A stretch of DNA of 19,048 nucleotides, taken from contig CAKUWD010000032.1 in the NCBI GenBank assembly GCA_934699065.1, positions 1 through 19,048 on the forward strand, read 5' to 3'. The notes beneath the pieces were generated by a model. The model was not told the origin of the DNA and did no database searches. It saw only the letters and a list, made by a program, of their open reading frames with translations. Both the position numbers and the translations under genes were made by a program. The stretch comes from an uncultured Treponema sp. (GTDB lineage Bacteria; Spirochaetota; Spirochaetia; Treponematales; Treponemataceae). The first letter of the stretch is position 1. Each line of letters starts with the position of its first letter. Shown here one piece after another: positions 7,307 through 15,488 of the stretch.

Positions 7307-9124
7307 TTATTTTCCGGTAGAAAAGCCGTTAATCATATCCGAAACCTTATTTGTTGCTGAGAGGTTTCTGTCTGATGCTGTGGCTGTAGCTTCTGCTGTA
7401 TTTCTCATTTCTTCCATTCTGGCAGTTACGTTTGTTGATTTATTCATAGTGCTTTCTGCAAGTGAATTAAGTGCCCGAATGCCTTCAAAAACCTGTTCAC
7501 TCTGACCCTTCATATGGCTTGAAGCTGATGTAATATCGTTTGTTGTTCCTTCGATTGTAATCATTGAGTTCAAAATATTTTCTGCTCCAAGTCGTTCTTC
7601 ATTCATTCCGGATTGAACTTCATCAATAAGATCTTCGAGATGGTTGATTTTACCAGCCACACTGGCAAAATTGCTGGCAGATTTATTCGATGATTCAACA
7701 ATACCGCTGATTGCATCAGTAATACTTTGTAAAAGGTGAGAGATAGAATCCGATTGTTTAGCAGAAGTTTCAGCAAGAGTTCTAATTTCTCCAGCAACTA
7801 CTGCAAAGCCTTTTCCTGCTTCTCCAGCGTGAGATGCTTCAATTGCTGCATTCATGGCAAGAAGATTTGTCTGTTTTGCAATAGATGAAATTGACGCGTT
7901 AGCTGCAAGCAGATGTTCACTCTGTTGAGCTATGTTTCCAATTTGAGTTGTAACACTGTTCTGTTGTGTCTGTCCTTCGGTAGCTTCTTTTACAAGAAGT
8001 TTGTATTCTCCTAAAATTTCATTAACATTAGAATCAACAGATTTTATATTGGCTGTAATTTCTTCAATAATCGAAGAAGACTGTTGTATTGCTTCTGATT
8101 GTTGAGTAAGCTTCTGATCGAGACTTTTAATTTCATTTTCTACAGATTGCATTCCATTAGTAATATCTTCAACCTTTGCTGATTGTTCTGTAATACTTGT
8201 AGAAATGTCTTCTATATCCTTTGTTGCAGCTGAGAGTACTTTTATATGATCTGCCATTTTTGTAGAAAGTTCACTACCGGTTTCATTTAATACTCCGGTT
8301 TCACCTTGTAACTTTCTTATTAAATTATTAAGACTCATTATTACACCATTACAGTGAGATGCCAGTCTGGAAAGTTCATTATCACCATGTTCAGGAATTC
8401 TGAAGGTAAGATCTGCTTTTCCAGAAGAAATTTTTTCCATAGCAACTGAAATAGTATTCATTGTTCCGAATATTCTTGAGGTGAAAAGAATAACAAGACC
8501 AATTCCGATTATGAGAACAATAATACTTACTATAGCAATGCTTATAATTCGTCTTTTGAGCATCTGAAGAATTGTTTCTACATTAAAATCTATACCAATA
8601 AAACCAACTACTTTACCTTTTGAATTTTTAATGCCTCGATATGTAGATATTGTGTATCCCCATTGCTCTTGTTTTTCAAGGCCGGAAGAATAGGTTCCTC
8701 CGTCTGACATAGCTTTTAACGGGCCATCTCCATAATCTGTTATATCTTCATGAGTTCCTAAATCTGAAAAGTTTTCTGTATCACTTGGATCACAAGATCC
8801 GTCGATTATATACTTAAAAATCGTACCACCTACAGGTGCCATAGTATATAAATAGTGACAATTAGCTGTATTTTTTATATCGAGCAGCTTCAATCTTGTT
8901 TCTTCATAATAAGGATTATTTACAGAGGGATTAAGTGCGAGTTCTTCAAATTTATCGCCATCAATAACACGGGCAACTTTATCTGCTATTGGGATTCCCT
9001 GATCAGCACATAATGCAACACCTGTGTTAATAATACTATAAGCAGCAAAAAATCCCATTATTGTACTTGATAATAGTATAAAAAGTCCAAATACGATGAT
9101 AAATCGAGTACGTAAAGAGTGCAT
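7307..9124 (-). CDS. Methyl-accepting chemotaxis protein (Cache-like/HAMP)
   Basis: This transmembrane chemoreceptor passes ligand binding to CheA/CheW and the flagellar motor. TM1 spans residues 8-30 and TM2 193-215. Between them is an extracytoplasmic sensor of about 160 residues ending in [16 protein letters not shown], the usual end of a Cache-type domain. A HAMP domain (216-270) leads to a long coiled coil with the conserved signalling tip at 415-452 ([20 protein letters not shown], then [16 protein letters not shown]). At 605 residues the length is typical. No CheR-binding pentapeptide is seen at the C-terminus. The ATG (9124-9122) has GAGG nine bases upstream, lying inside the 3' arm of a long hairpin. 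thrS lies upstream on the same strand. Ligand unknown. Confidence 0.95.
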   Translation of the reverse strand: MHSLRTRFIIVFGLFILLSSTIMGFFAAYSIINTGVALCADQGIPIADKVARVIDGDKFEELALNPSVNNPYYEETRLKLLDIKNTANCHYLYTMAPVGGTIFKYIIDGSCDPSDTENFSDLGTHEDITDYGDGPLKAMSDGGTYSSGLEKQEQWGYTISTYRGIKNSKGKVVGFIGIDFNVETILQMLKRRIISIAIVSIIVLIIGIGLVILFTSRIFGTMNTISVAMEKISSGKADLTFRIPEHGDNELSRLASHCNGVIMSLNNLIRKLQGETGVLNETGSELSTKMADHIKVLSAATKDIEDISTSITEQSAKVEDITNGMQSVENEIKSLDQKLTQQSEAIQQSSSIIEEITANIKSVDSNVNEILGEYKLLVKEATEGQTQQNSVTTQIGNIAQQSEHLLAANASISSIAKQTNLLAMNAAIEASHAGEAGKGFAVVAGEIRTLAETSAKQSDSISHLLQSITDAISGIVESSNKSASNFASVAGKINHLEDLIDEVQSGMNEERLGAENILNSMITIEGTTNDITSASSHMKGQSEQVFEGIRALNSLAESTMNKSTNVTARMEEMRNTAEATATASDRNLSATNKVSDMINGFSTGK

Positions 9125-9128
9125 AAAA

Positions 9129-9177
9129 ATAGACCTCGTTGTATTTTTTATTAATTATATTTTACAACGAGGTCTAT
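9129..9177 (-). promoter_or_regulatory. Long hairpin occluding the chemoreceptor ribosome-binding site
   Basis: A perfect 15-bp inverted repeat (9129-9143 and 9163-9177; arm ATAGACCTCGTTGTA) encloses a 19-base AT-only loop. On the minus strand the 3' arm contains the chemoreceptor GAGG Shine-Dalgarno and is followed by four Ts and the ATG. It may end thrS transcription weakly or block translation on read-through RNA. The loop contains TATAAT (9159-9154 on the minus strand), a possible -10 box, but no good -35 box is 17 bases upstream. Confidence 0.65.
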
Positions 9178-9206
9178 GCTTTTTCAAATAAATTTATTTT
9201 ATTTGA

Positions 9207-10961
9207 TTAGATATCAGTACCTTTTTCTTCGTTTTTCTTCTGAACGTAAGCAATGAATTCTTCAATCTTCATTGTTTTCTGTTCAAGACCGCTGTTCTGG
9301 CGGAAGCGAACGGTTACAGTGCCTTCCTTCTGTTCATTTTCACCAACAATCAGAATGTAAGGAGTTTTGTGTTCCTTTGTGATTGTCTTGATCTTGTTTC
9401 TCATGTTGTCATTTGAAAGATATGCATTAGCACGGATATCTGAACCAATCAAAGCTTCATATACCTTCTTAGCATAATCATCAAAATCATTAGAAACAGG
9501 AACAATTGCTGCCTGCTCAAAGGCGAGCCAGGTAGGGAAGTTACCTGCAAAGTTTTCAATGAGGATTCCAAGGAAGCGCTCGAAAGAACCAAGAATTGCG
9601 CGGTGAAGCATTACAGGGTGATGTTTCTGGTTATCAGCACCAATGTAAGTAGCGTCAAGGCGTTCTGCACTTGGCAGCTGATAGTCTACCTGAATTGTAC
9701 CGCACTGCCATTCACGGCCGATGCAGTCGTAAAGCTTAAACTCAAGCTTTGGACCATAGAAGGCACCTTCACCAGGCTGAATCTCATATTCAAGACCAGC
9801 TTCGTGACAGGCATCAGCAAGTCCTTTTTCTGCTCTTTCCCAGGTTGCAAGATCACCAACGTGATCTTCAGGCATTGTAGAGAATTTAACTACAAGGTCA
9901 TTAAAGCCAAAGTCATGGTAAACCTGCTTCAATAGCTTACAGAACTTTGCTACTTCAGGACCAATCTGCTCTTCTGTACAAAGAATATGAGCATCATCTT
10001 GAACAAAGCCGCGAACACGCATTACACCGTGGAGAGTTCCACTTGGCTCATTACGAACGTCATGTCCGAACTCAGCGAGACGGAGAGGAAGATCCTTATA
10101 TGAGCGCTGACGGCTCTTGAAAATCTCAAGGGCTCCAGGGCAGTTCATAGGCTTAATAGCGAACATACGTTTTTCAGATTCTGTGATAAACATATTCTGC
10201 TGGTAGTGTCCCCAGTGACCGGAACGTTCCCAGAGAGTGCGTGGCATAATAGCAGGAGTATTAACTTCCTGATAACCGTCGCGGCGAACCATCTTTCTCA
10301 TGTAGTCCTGCATAACAGTATAGATAGTCCATCCGTTAGGGTGCCAGAAAATCTGACCAGGGTCTTCCGGGTCGAGGTGGAAGAGATCCATTTCCTGACC
10401 AAGCTTACGATGATCGCGCTTTTCTGCCTCTGCCAGCATAGCAAGATAATCTTTAAGATCATTTGGCTTTTCAAAACAGAGAGCGTAAACGCGTGTAAGC
10501 ATAGTGCGATTCGAGTCGCCTCGCCAGTAAGCGCCGGCAACACGGTCCAGCTTAAATGCCTGCCCGTTAATTTCCTTAGTGCTTGCAACATGTGGACCAC
10601 GGCAAAGGTCAAGGAAGCCGTCCTGTTCGTATGTAGAGATAGTTTCGCCTTCCGGCAAATCATTAATCAGTTCAATTTTATAAGGCTGATCTGCAAAAAG
10701 CTTAAGAGCTTCTTCTTTAGAAACTTCCTTGCGAACAAATTCATGATTTCCGGCAAGGATTCTTCTCATCTCTTTTTCAACGGTAGCAAATTCGGTCTCG
10801 GTGAACTTGGTTTCGGTTGGAAATTCAAAGTCATAGTAAAATCCGTTTTCGATAGCAGGTCCGATAGCAATCTTAGTGCCCGGGTAAAGCTTCAAAATAG
10901 CTTCTGCCATCACATGAGCGCAGCTGTGTCTTACAGTCTGCAAGTGTTCATCAATAGCCAT
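9207..10961 (-). CDS. thrS: Threonyl-tRNA synthetase, lacking the TGS domain
   Basis: This class II synthetase charges tRNA-Thr. The editing (SAD) domain is present with HSCAH (His12, His16) and CRGPH. The catalytic core shows class II motif 2 ([12 protein letters not shown]) and zinc-site sequences MNCPGALE and [13 protein letters not shown], followed by the anticodon-binding domain. At 584 residues it is about 60 shorter than the E. coli type (642). All of the missing length is the N-terminal TGS domain: the protein opens six residues into what is normally the TGS-editing linker. Upstream of the ATG at 10961 are AGAGG (spacing seven) and a promoter, so the short N-terminus is not a start-choice error. 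No T-box leader fits in the short upstream region. Confidence 0.97.
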   Translation of the reverse strand: MAIDEHLQTVRHSCAHVMAEAILKLYPGTKIAIGPAIENGFYYDFEFPTETKFTETEFATVEKEMRRILAGNHEFVRKEVSKEEALKLFADQPYKIELINDLPEGETISTYEQDGFLDLCRGPHVASTKEINGQAFKLDRVAGAYWRGDSNRTMLTRVYALCFEKPNDLKDYLAMLAEAEKRDHRKLGQEMDLFHLDPEDPGQIFWHPNGWTIYTVMQDYMRKMVRRDGYQEVNTPAIMPRTLWERSGHWGHYQQNMFITESEKRMFAIKPMNCPGALEIFKSRQRSYKDLPLRLAEFGHDVRNEPSGTLHGVMRVRGFVQDDAHILCTEEQIGPEVAKFCKLLKQVYHDFGFNDLVVKFSTMPEDHVGDLATWERAEKGLADACHEAGLEYEIQPGEGAFYGPKLEFKLYDCIGREWQCGTIQVDYQLPSAERLDATYIGADNQKHHPVMLHRAILGSFERFLGILIENFAGNFPTWLAFEQAAIVPVSNDFDDYAKKVYEALIGSDIRANAYLSNDNMRNKIKTITKEHKTPYILIVGENEQKEGTVTVRFRQNSGLEQKTMKIEEFIAYVQKKNEEKGTDI

Positions 10962-10995
10962 TTTTGTACCTCTTATAATTTAAAAATGTTTATCT

Positions 10996-11024
10996 ATTAT
11001 AGCGCTTTGATTGTAAGTATTCAA
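10996..11024 (-). promoter_or_regulatory. Promoter of thrS
   Basis: On the minus strand TTGAAT (11024-11019) and a perfect TATAAT (11001-10996) are 17 bases apart, giving a leader of about 28 bases with AGAGG at 10973-10969. The -35 region overlaps the oppositely directed hslO promoter. Confidence 0.75.
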
Positions 11025-11039
11025 TAAATCTACTATATT
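11011..11039 (+). promoter_or_regulatory. Promoter of hslO, leaderless spacing
   Basis: TTGTAA (11011-11016) and TATATT (11034-11039) are 17 bases apart; the expected start is 11046, the A of the second in-frame ATG of hslO. An alternative reading, TTGATT (11008-11013) with TACTAT (11031-11036), also has a 17-base spacer. Confidence 0.5.
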
Positions 11040-11045
11040 ATGTTT

Positions 11046-12014
11046 ATGATTAAAGCACAAATTACAGATAATGAGCTTACTGCTCACTTAGATAAAATTG
11101 AAGCCGATCAGCTGCGCATTTTTACAATGGCTGATGGTCGTATCCGCGGAGCACTTTTTCATGGTACCCGCTTTGTAAATCAGATGAGAGCCCAGCACAA
11201 TTTGGGAATTCTCGAAACTTATATTTTGGGGCAGGCCTCCCTTTGCGGTGCCCTTACAATTCCTATGATGAAGGATATGGAGCATACCCTGATTCGTTTT
11301 GAAGGTACAGGTCCTGCTGATGGATACACTGTAGAAGCTGATTCAACCGGTTATGTAAGAAGCTACCTTGAAAACGAACATATTCCTATTGAAAAACCTT
11401 TTGAAAACTGGAACTTAAAGCCATTTCTTGGACCTGGAAATATTACTTTTTCACGCATCCATAAAGATGATAAATATCCACAGTCTTCTACAGTAGATGT
11501 AGACGGTGAAAATATTGCAATAGATTTTGCATCCTACTTTGCACAGAGCGAACAGATTAATACAGCCTTTAATTCAAGCATTCAGTTTGATAAAGCGGGA
11601 AGGGTGGTTGGAGCCGGCGCAATGTACATTCAGATTATGCCGAAAACCGGTGGTACTGCAGAGCTTGGTTCTCAGGTAGACAGCCATCAGGAAGAAGATA
11701 AAGATGAAGAAGATTTACTCCGCCGTGTAGAAAATGCCTTCCGAGCTTGCCCAAGCATAGGTCAGCTTTACAGCGAAGGCGAAGTTGATTCTGAAGATAT
11801 CATTCTGGGACTCTTCCGTGAGTTCAATCCTCTCATTACCATGAAACGCGACATAGTCTTCGACTGTCCATGCAGTAAAGACTACTACATAGAACACATC
11901 CGAGGTCTCCCATCCAAAGACCTGGAAGACATCCGAAAAAACGGCCCGGACCCGCTGGAAGTAGTTTGTCGTAAGTGCGGCTCAGTCTATCATATTCCTG
12001 TTAGCGAGATATAG
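11046..12014 (+). CDS. hslO: Hsp33 redox-regulated chaperone
   Basis: Hsp33 is a cytoplasmic holdase switched on by oxidation of a zinc-bound cysteine cluster. Numbered from the upstream ATG at 11040, the C-terminal CPC (Cys276, Cys278) and CRKC (Cys310, Cys313) provide the four zinc ligands. The N-terminal domain matches the family (ADGRIRGALFHGTRFV; LRRVENAFRACPSIGQLYSEG precedes the zinc domain). It is somewhat longer than the usual 290 residues, with an acidic insert at about 205-228 (DSHQEEDKDEED). Starts at 11040 and 11046 are both in frame. Neither has a Shine-Dalgarno sequence; 11046 is preferred because the promoter would start transcription exactly there. It is divergent from thrS. 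Confidence 0.93.
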   Translation: MIKAQITDNELTAHLDKIEADQLRIFTMADGRIRGALFHGTRFVNQMRAQHNLGILETYILGQASLCGALTIPMMKDMEHTLIRFEGTGPADGYTVEADSTGYVRSYLENEHIPIEKPFENWNLKPFLGPGNITFSRIHKDDKYPQSSTVDVDGENIAIDFASYFAQSEQINTAFNSSIQFDKAGRVVGAGAMYIQIMPKTGGTAELGSQVDSHQEEDKDEEDLLRRVENAFRACPSIGQLYSEGEVDSEDIILGLFREFNPLITMKRDIVFDCPCSKDYYIEHIRGLPSKDLEDIRKNGPDPLEVVCRKCGSVYHIPVSEI

Positions 12015-12116
12015 CTCGGCGCTCACTCCGCGGAGTTCAATTCTCCCGCATCAAAGTTAAAAAAAAATGCTCCGTGTTTTCACGAAGCATTTTTTGGAGG
12101 TGGGGAGAATTGAACT
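12014..12116. repeat. Copy 1 of the ssrA-terminator repeat
   Basis: This 103-base stretch matches 12206-12310 (105 bases) at every position except two homopolymer lengths (nine versus ten As, six versus seven Ts). It contains a GC-rich lead (GCTCGGCGCTCACTCCG), a T-arm-like arm GGAGTTCAATTCTCCC (12032-12047), the terminator hairpin, and the acceptor and half T-arm of tmRNA (GGAGGTGGGGAGAATTGAACT). It begins at the last base of the hslO stop codon. The 89 bases between the copies are not repeated. Confidence 0.9.
12062..12095 (+). terminator. Terminator of hslO (copy 1 hairpin)
   Basis: AAAAAATGCTCCGTG pairs with CACGAAGCATTTTTT around a TTTT loop with one C-A mismatch. The A and T runs let it act in both directions. 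It lies 48 bases after the hslO stop and is a copy of the ssrA terminator. Confidence 0.75.
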
Positions 12117-12205
12117 GGGTTCCGGGACAAAACATCCTGTTTTATCCCTCCACCCCGTCTACGTTCGCTTCCGGCGCCATCCATGGCGCCTTATCCTCGC
12201 TAGTC
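12117..12205. other. Hairpin-rich spacer between the two repeat copies
   Basis: This spacer holds two stems. GGGACAAAACA (12124-12134) pairs with TGTTTTATCCC (12138-12148) with one mismatch around a TCC loop. GGCGCCAT (12173-12180) faces ATGGCGCC (12183-12190), a near-continuous palindrome. It ends in a CTCGCTAGTC element (12195-12211, running into copy 2) that resembles 7061-7083 on the opposite strand. No coding frame is convincing. Confidence 0.6.
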
Positions 12206-12310
12206 GCTCGGCGCTCACTCCGCGGAGTTCAATTCTCCCGCATCAAAGTTAAAAAAAAAATGCTCCGTGTTTTCACGAAGCATTTTTTTGGAGGTGGGGA
12301 GAATTGAACT
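12206..12310. repeat. Copy 2 of the ssrA-terminator repeat
   Basis: This copy overlaps the true 3' end of ssrA, which continues beyond it into CCCGTCCG. Its T-arm strand (12297-12312) and the upstream arm GGAGTTCAATTCTCCC (12224-12239) form a perfect 16-bp inverted repeat around the terminator. Confidence 0.9.
12254..12289 (-). terminator. Terminator of ssrA
   Basis: On the minus strand ATGCTTCGTG and CACGGAGCAT pair around AAAA, followed by a run of ten Ts (12260-12251). The first As of the stem directly follow the tmRNA acceptor stem. Confidence 0.85.
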
Positions 12311-12670
12311 CCCGTCCGAAAAAGTAAACCAGGTATATCTACAAGTTTAGTTATGCGAGGTGGTTGTCGGGAGCCGGTAGCAGCATAACAAGCGTCGCCT
12401 CCGTATTCTGATTAAGAGTCCCGTGCAAAGACCAGACACAATGCACAGCAAGTCCCGATAAGGTAAAAGAAGTTCAGGCAACGCGGAACAGGGCCACCTG
12501 AGTTCCTGCACGGCTACTTACGCAGCGAGTGCTTCTGCTTCGAAAGAAGCTTCATCAGCTTCTTCTTCTTTTCTTGCGAAAATTGCAGTTATTTTTTTGT
12601 CAGTTTAAGGGACCTTCACCCCTACCTGCAATACAAGATTTCCCAATTCCGTCGAAACCGGGACACCCCC
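12289..12670 (-). ncRNA. ssrA: tmRNA (transfer-messenger RNA)
   Basis: tmRNA rescues stalled ribosomes and adds a degradation tag. On the minus strand the 5' end GGGGGTG (12670-12664) pairs with the 3' CACCTCC (12296-12290). GTCCCGGTTTCGACGG is the conserved 5' tRNA-like sequence, and GGGAG-TTCAATT-CTCCC is the T arm. The discriminator is A and CCA is not encoded. Total about 382 nt, a normal size. The tag frame begins at a GCA preceded by ATAACT (about 12587), reads AIFARKEEEADEAS then FEAEALAA, and stops at TAA: 22 codons. The ALAA end is canonical, but the length and the Glu-rich body are unusual. The frame has no internal stop; the nearest alternative frame does. Confidence 0.95.
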
Positions 12671-12723
12671 AAAGTATTCGAAGTTAATAATATTTTATCA
12701 ACCCTAACCTGATTGTATTAAAC

Positions 12724-12752
12724 AATATAACTATATAAAAACTAATCGTCAA
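12724..12752 (-). promoter_or_regulatory. Promoter of ssrA
   Basis: On the minus strand TTGACG (12752-12747) and TATATT (12729-12724) are 17 bases apart. The start would be near 12717, leaving a 5' leader of about 47 bases to be removed by RNase P. Confidence 0.7.
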
Positions 12753-12773
12753 GAGAATTTCTGGAAAGAATAA

Positions 12774-14771
12774 TTAAACTAATTTCTTAAGAATAATATA
12801 GGTAATATCATCGTTGAAATTGTCTGAACCCGAAAACTTTCTAAGGGCAGCAGGAAGTGCTGTTACCTGATCTTTAACATCAAGACTGATATTACTCTTA
12901 AAGACAGCAAGAATACCATCTGTTCCAAAATATTTTTTGTTTTCATTTGTGCACTCTGTAATTCCATCTGTGTAAAGAACCAGTTCATCATTTTTATTCA
13001 TATTAAAATGTACTGTTTCAAAATTAATAGGGAAATCAGCTATACCGATTGCTCCATATTGATTTACACCTTCCTCTTCAATATTGCTGATAGTACCATT
13101 TGCCGAATTATATAAAATTGCTTTAGGATGTCCTGCGTTTACAAGTTCAATAGTATTATTGGTAAAACGTATAAGCATGCCTGTTAAATAATTTTCTATA
13201 TTTCCTTTTTCAAGAATAATTCTATCATTGATTTTAGACATTACTTCATTAAGTGGTTTTTTCTTACCTTTATAGAATTCCTGCTCAATTATGTTTTTTA
13301 CAAGCATTGTTACAAGCCCTGATGCAATACCGTGCCCCGAAATATCAAAAATTCCAATACCATCAAGATGATGATCAGTAATGAAGGCCATATAAAGGTC
13401 ACCGGAAACACCAGCCATTGGCTTGGATGTAATTTCAAGTTTCCAGTCAGTTAATACAGAAGTATCGAGTTTATAAAAACTCTTTTGCACAAAACCTGCA
13501 AGATCAATTTCTTTTAGTGCACGATTTTTTTCTTTTTCAAGAGCTTCTGTACGTTGAGCAACTAATTGTTCAAGATTCTTATTCATGTTTTCAACTTCGT
13601 TTGCAAGTTGAACAAAATGAATAATAAGAATTCCAAGAAATAAGAAAATAACAATTATCCAGCTGATTGCAAGAAGTAAGGTATCTATTTTTTGTTTAAA
13701 GAAAACTTTTGCAATTATTTGTGAAATAAATGCAAATAGAAATGGTGTAAGGCAGATAATATACTGAGCAAGTCGTTTGTCTTTTTTCTTAATTGCCGTA
13801 TAAATAACTTTTCCAAGGAATACAAATTGAATAATGATAAATAAAAATCCGATTCTTAATCTGTTACGAAAATCTGGAATGTTATTTGCTGTCATAGGAA
13901 TAGAGATTCCAATCACAGTAATGAAAAAGCGCAGAATCTTGTCACGTAATTTTTCATGATAGTGAAGAAAATCTCTGGTAAAGCAAACAATCATATATCC
14001 TGTTAGAAGTGCCGTGGCTCCTTTAAAGATTTTTTCAAACATGAGATAGGTCATGTTTGCCTTACCTAAGAATGTGTATTCACCATAGTAAAAAACGCTG
14101 AGATATATACCGGTAAATAAACATACCTGAGAAAATGAAAGATTTTCGTTTTCAGAACGCCGTAGTAAATATAAAAAGAAGTAGATAAAATTGATGATTA
14201 AAAGAATTATTGTAAATATTAAATAAATTTTTGCATATATAAGCGTTGAATAATCAGCTTCAATTTTTGCATCATTATATTCTGAAATAAATGGAGTAGT
14301 GCTAATAGAACCATAACCATTACACCACAAACAAATCATGATAGTGTTTTCACTTCCAAAGTTTATATATTCTTTTGGAATTTTAAATACAAAAGATTTG
14401 TTTCCTTCTGTAAATTCATGAGGGGGAAATATACCTGTTTTACCAATTGAATGATTATTAATATAAATTTTAGAAGCAATTTTTATTCTTCCAAGATTTA
14501 AAGCAATATCTTTATGTTTATACTCTTTAGGAATTTTAATTGTCGTTTTTATAAAGACATATCCAATCTGGTTTTCAAGTAAATTTGAAAGGTTATTTAG
14601 ATTGTTATCCGGAAGTTCGTAAAAAGGATGAGGTTCTCCTAAAAGAGAATACTGCCAGTTTTCAGAAAGATAAATTCGGTAATAAGAAGCCCTGCTTTTC
14701 CTGCAAGAAGTAAAGAAAAGTGTTGTAAAGAGAATAAGAAATAATGCAAGAAAACGTTTTAGTATTTTCAA
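12774..14771 (-). CDS. 7TM-DISM receptor with PP2C (SpoIIE/RsbU-type) phosphatase
   Basis: This membrane receptor phosphatase probably dephosphorylates a STAS protein such as the one at 15489-15827. A lipoprotein-type signal ends at Cys23 (FFTSC). Residues 30-165 form an extracytoplasmic DISMED2-like beta domain. Seven hydrophobic helices follow at about 178-202, 213-230, 250-268, 280-297, 307-326, 337-356 and 366-388. A coiled coil (389-422) leads to the phosphatase: VSGDLY (Asp458), FDISGHG (Asp476), NAGHP, LVLYTDGITE and DDITYI, so the metal-binding aspartates are intact. The start is TTG (14771-14769), since no ATG fits and the signal peptide begins right there; GGGG four bases upstream is a weak ribosome site. 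A terminator-like hairpin separates it from the kinase gene. The ligand, perhaps a carbohydrate, is unknown. Confidence 0.88.
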   Translation of the reverse strand: MKILKRFLALFLILFTTLFFTSCRKSRASYYRIYLSENWQYSLLGEPHPFYELPDNNLNNLSNLLENQIGYVFIKTTIKIPKEYKHKDIALNLGRIKIASKIYINNHSIGKTGIFPPHEFTEGNKSFVFKIPKEYINFGSENTIMICLWCNGYGSISTTPFISEYNDAKIEADYSTLIYAKIYLIFTIILLIINFIYFFLYLLRRSENENLSFSQVCLFTGIYLSVFYYGEYTFLGKANMTYLMFEKIFKGATALLTGYMIVCFTRDFLHYHEKLRDKILRFFITVIGISIPMTANNIPDFRNRLRIGFLFIIIQFVFLGKVIYTAIKKKDKRLAQYIICLTPFLFAFISQIIAKVFFKQKIDTLLLAISWIIVIFLFLGILIIHFVQLANEVENMNKNLEQLVAQRTEALEKEKNRALKEIDLAGFVQKSFYKLDTSVLTDWKLEITSKPMAGVSGDLYMAFITDHHLDGIGIFDISGHGIASGLVTMLVKNIIEQEFYKGKKKPLNEVMSKINDRIILEKGNIENYLTGMLIRFTNNTIELVNAGHPKAILYNSANGTISNIEEEGVNQYGAIGIADFPINFETVHFNMNKNDELVLYTDGITECTNENKKYFGTDGILAVFKSNISLDVKDQVTALPAALRKFSGSDNFNDDITYIILKKLV

Positions 14772-14785
14772 ATTACCCCATAAAA

Positions 14786-14836
14786 AAAGTCTGCAATGCT
14801 AAAAACTCAAAAATGAATCATTAGTATGCAGACTTT
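14786..14836 (-). terminator. Hairpin with T-run between the kinase and receptor-phosphatase genes
   Basis: AAAGTCTGCA (14786-14795) pairs perfectly with TGCAGACTTT (14827-14836); with one bulge and a wobble the stem extends four more pairs around a loop of about 22 bases. On the minus strand seven Ts follow, then the GGGG and TTG start of the next gene. It lies 33 bases after the kinase stop and should reduce read-through. Confidence 0.7.
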
Positions 14837-14868
14837 ATTAAACAAAATATAAAATATATCAGATATAA

Positions 14869-15423
14869 TTATTCACCATCATGATTTGCATTGTGGAATT
14901 TCTGCTGGTATTTCTTAAGCATAGCAACAGCGTTTCTTTTTCCGTTGTATACAAAACCACCATTCCAATATTCCAATGCAGCGAACAAAGCGTTACCACC
15001 ATCCTGACTGTCTGATTCCTTTGTTCTGAATGAAACGTAATTAGAAAGTTCCATGAAATCATTATTGTGGAGACATTCAAGACGTTTTTTATTAAAGTCA
15101 TTCCATTTTTCCAGATCCTGGAATCCTTCACCTTCGTCCTGTACAATAATATGTGCATGTGTTGGGCTGAATGAATACCAAACTGTTACCTTCTTGTTAA
15201 TATCACAGTGGTTACCATGCTTAACAGCATTTTTAATAACCTCACTAATCTGCTGTTCAAGAAGATTCAACTCTTTAATTTCTGTAGGTGCTGACTGAAC
15301 AATCAGCAATGTGAAATAACGAATCTGTCTGAAATCAGAAGGAAATTCCTTCTTCAGCATATTCGTTTTATCAAACAAAGGGTCGTTCTCATCCGATCTG
15401 AGTTCCTTAAAGTCTTGAACCAT
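14869..15423 (-). CDS. RsbW/SpoIIAB-like anti-sigma serine kinase (HATPase)
   Basis: A GHKL-fold ATP-binding protein expected to bind and phosphorylate a STAS antagonist. The N box is at residues 61-71 (EVIKNAVKHGN, with Glu61, Asn65 and Asn71) and the G1 box at 96-101 (DEGEGF). The G2-like DGGNALFA begins at 141. The segment between G1 and G2 (about 40 residues) is longer than in classic RsbW/SpoIIAB, so the ATP lid may be unusual. It is 184 aa long. GGAGG lies seven bases before the ATG at 15423. The STAS gene is 65 bases upstream on the same strand, the usual kinase/antagonist pairing. No sigma factor is adjacent, so its binding target is unknown. Confidence 0.85.
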   Translation of the reverse strand: MVQDFKELRSDENDPLFDKTNMLKKEFPSDFRQIRYFTLLIVQSAPTEIKELNLLEQQISEVIKNAVKHGNHCDINKKVTVWYSFSPTHAHIIVQDEGEGFQDLEKWNDFNKKRLECLHNNDFMELSNYVSFRTKESDSQDGGNALFAALEYWNGGFVYNGKRNAVAMLKKYQQKFHNANHDGE

Positions 15424-15488
15424 TTCAGTTCCTCCTGCAGTTTACTTACTTTTAATAATTGATGACAACTTTTTTAATAATATTAAAA

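Noticed and set aside
10206..11027. Long plus-strand open frame (273 codons) opposite thrS
   Set aside because: It lies fully antisense to a firmly identified gene, has no ribosome-binding site, and its product shows no domain or sensible composition.
12090..12163. Possible degenerate tRNA or second tmRNA at copy 1 (minus strand)
   Set aside because: Acceptor-like and half T-arm sequences and a GTCCCGG match exist, but the T stem does not close and there is no anticodon arm or tag frame.
12067..12307. Two short overlapping open frames across the ssrA-terminator repeats
   Set aside because: They are made of terminator and T-arm repeat sequence and duplicate each other's opening residues only because the DNA is repeated.
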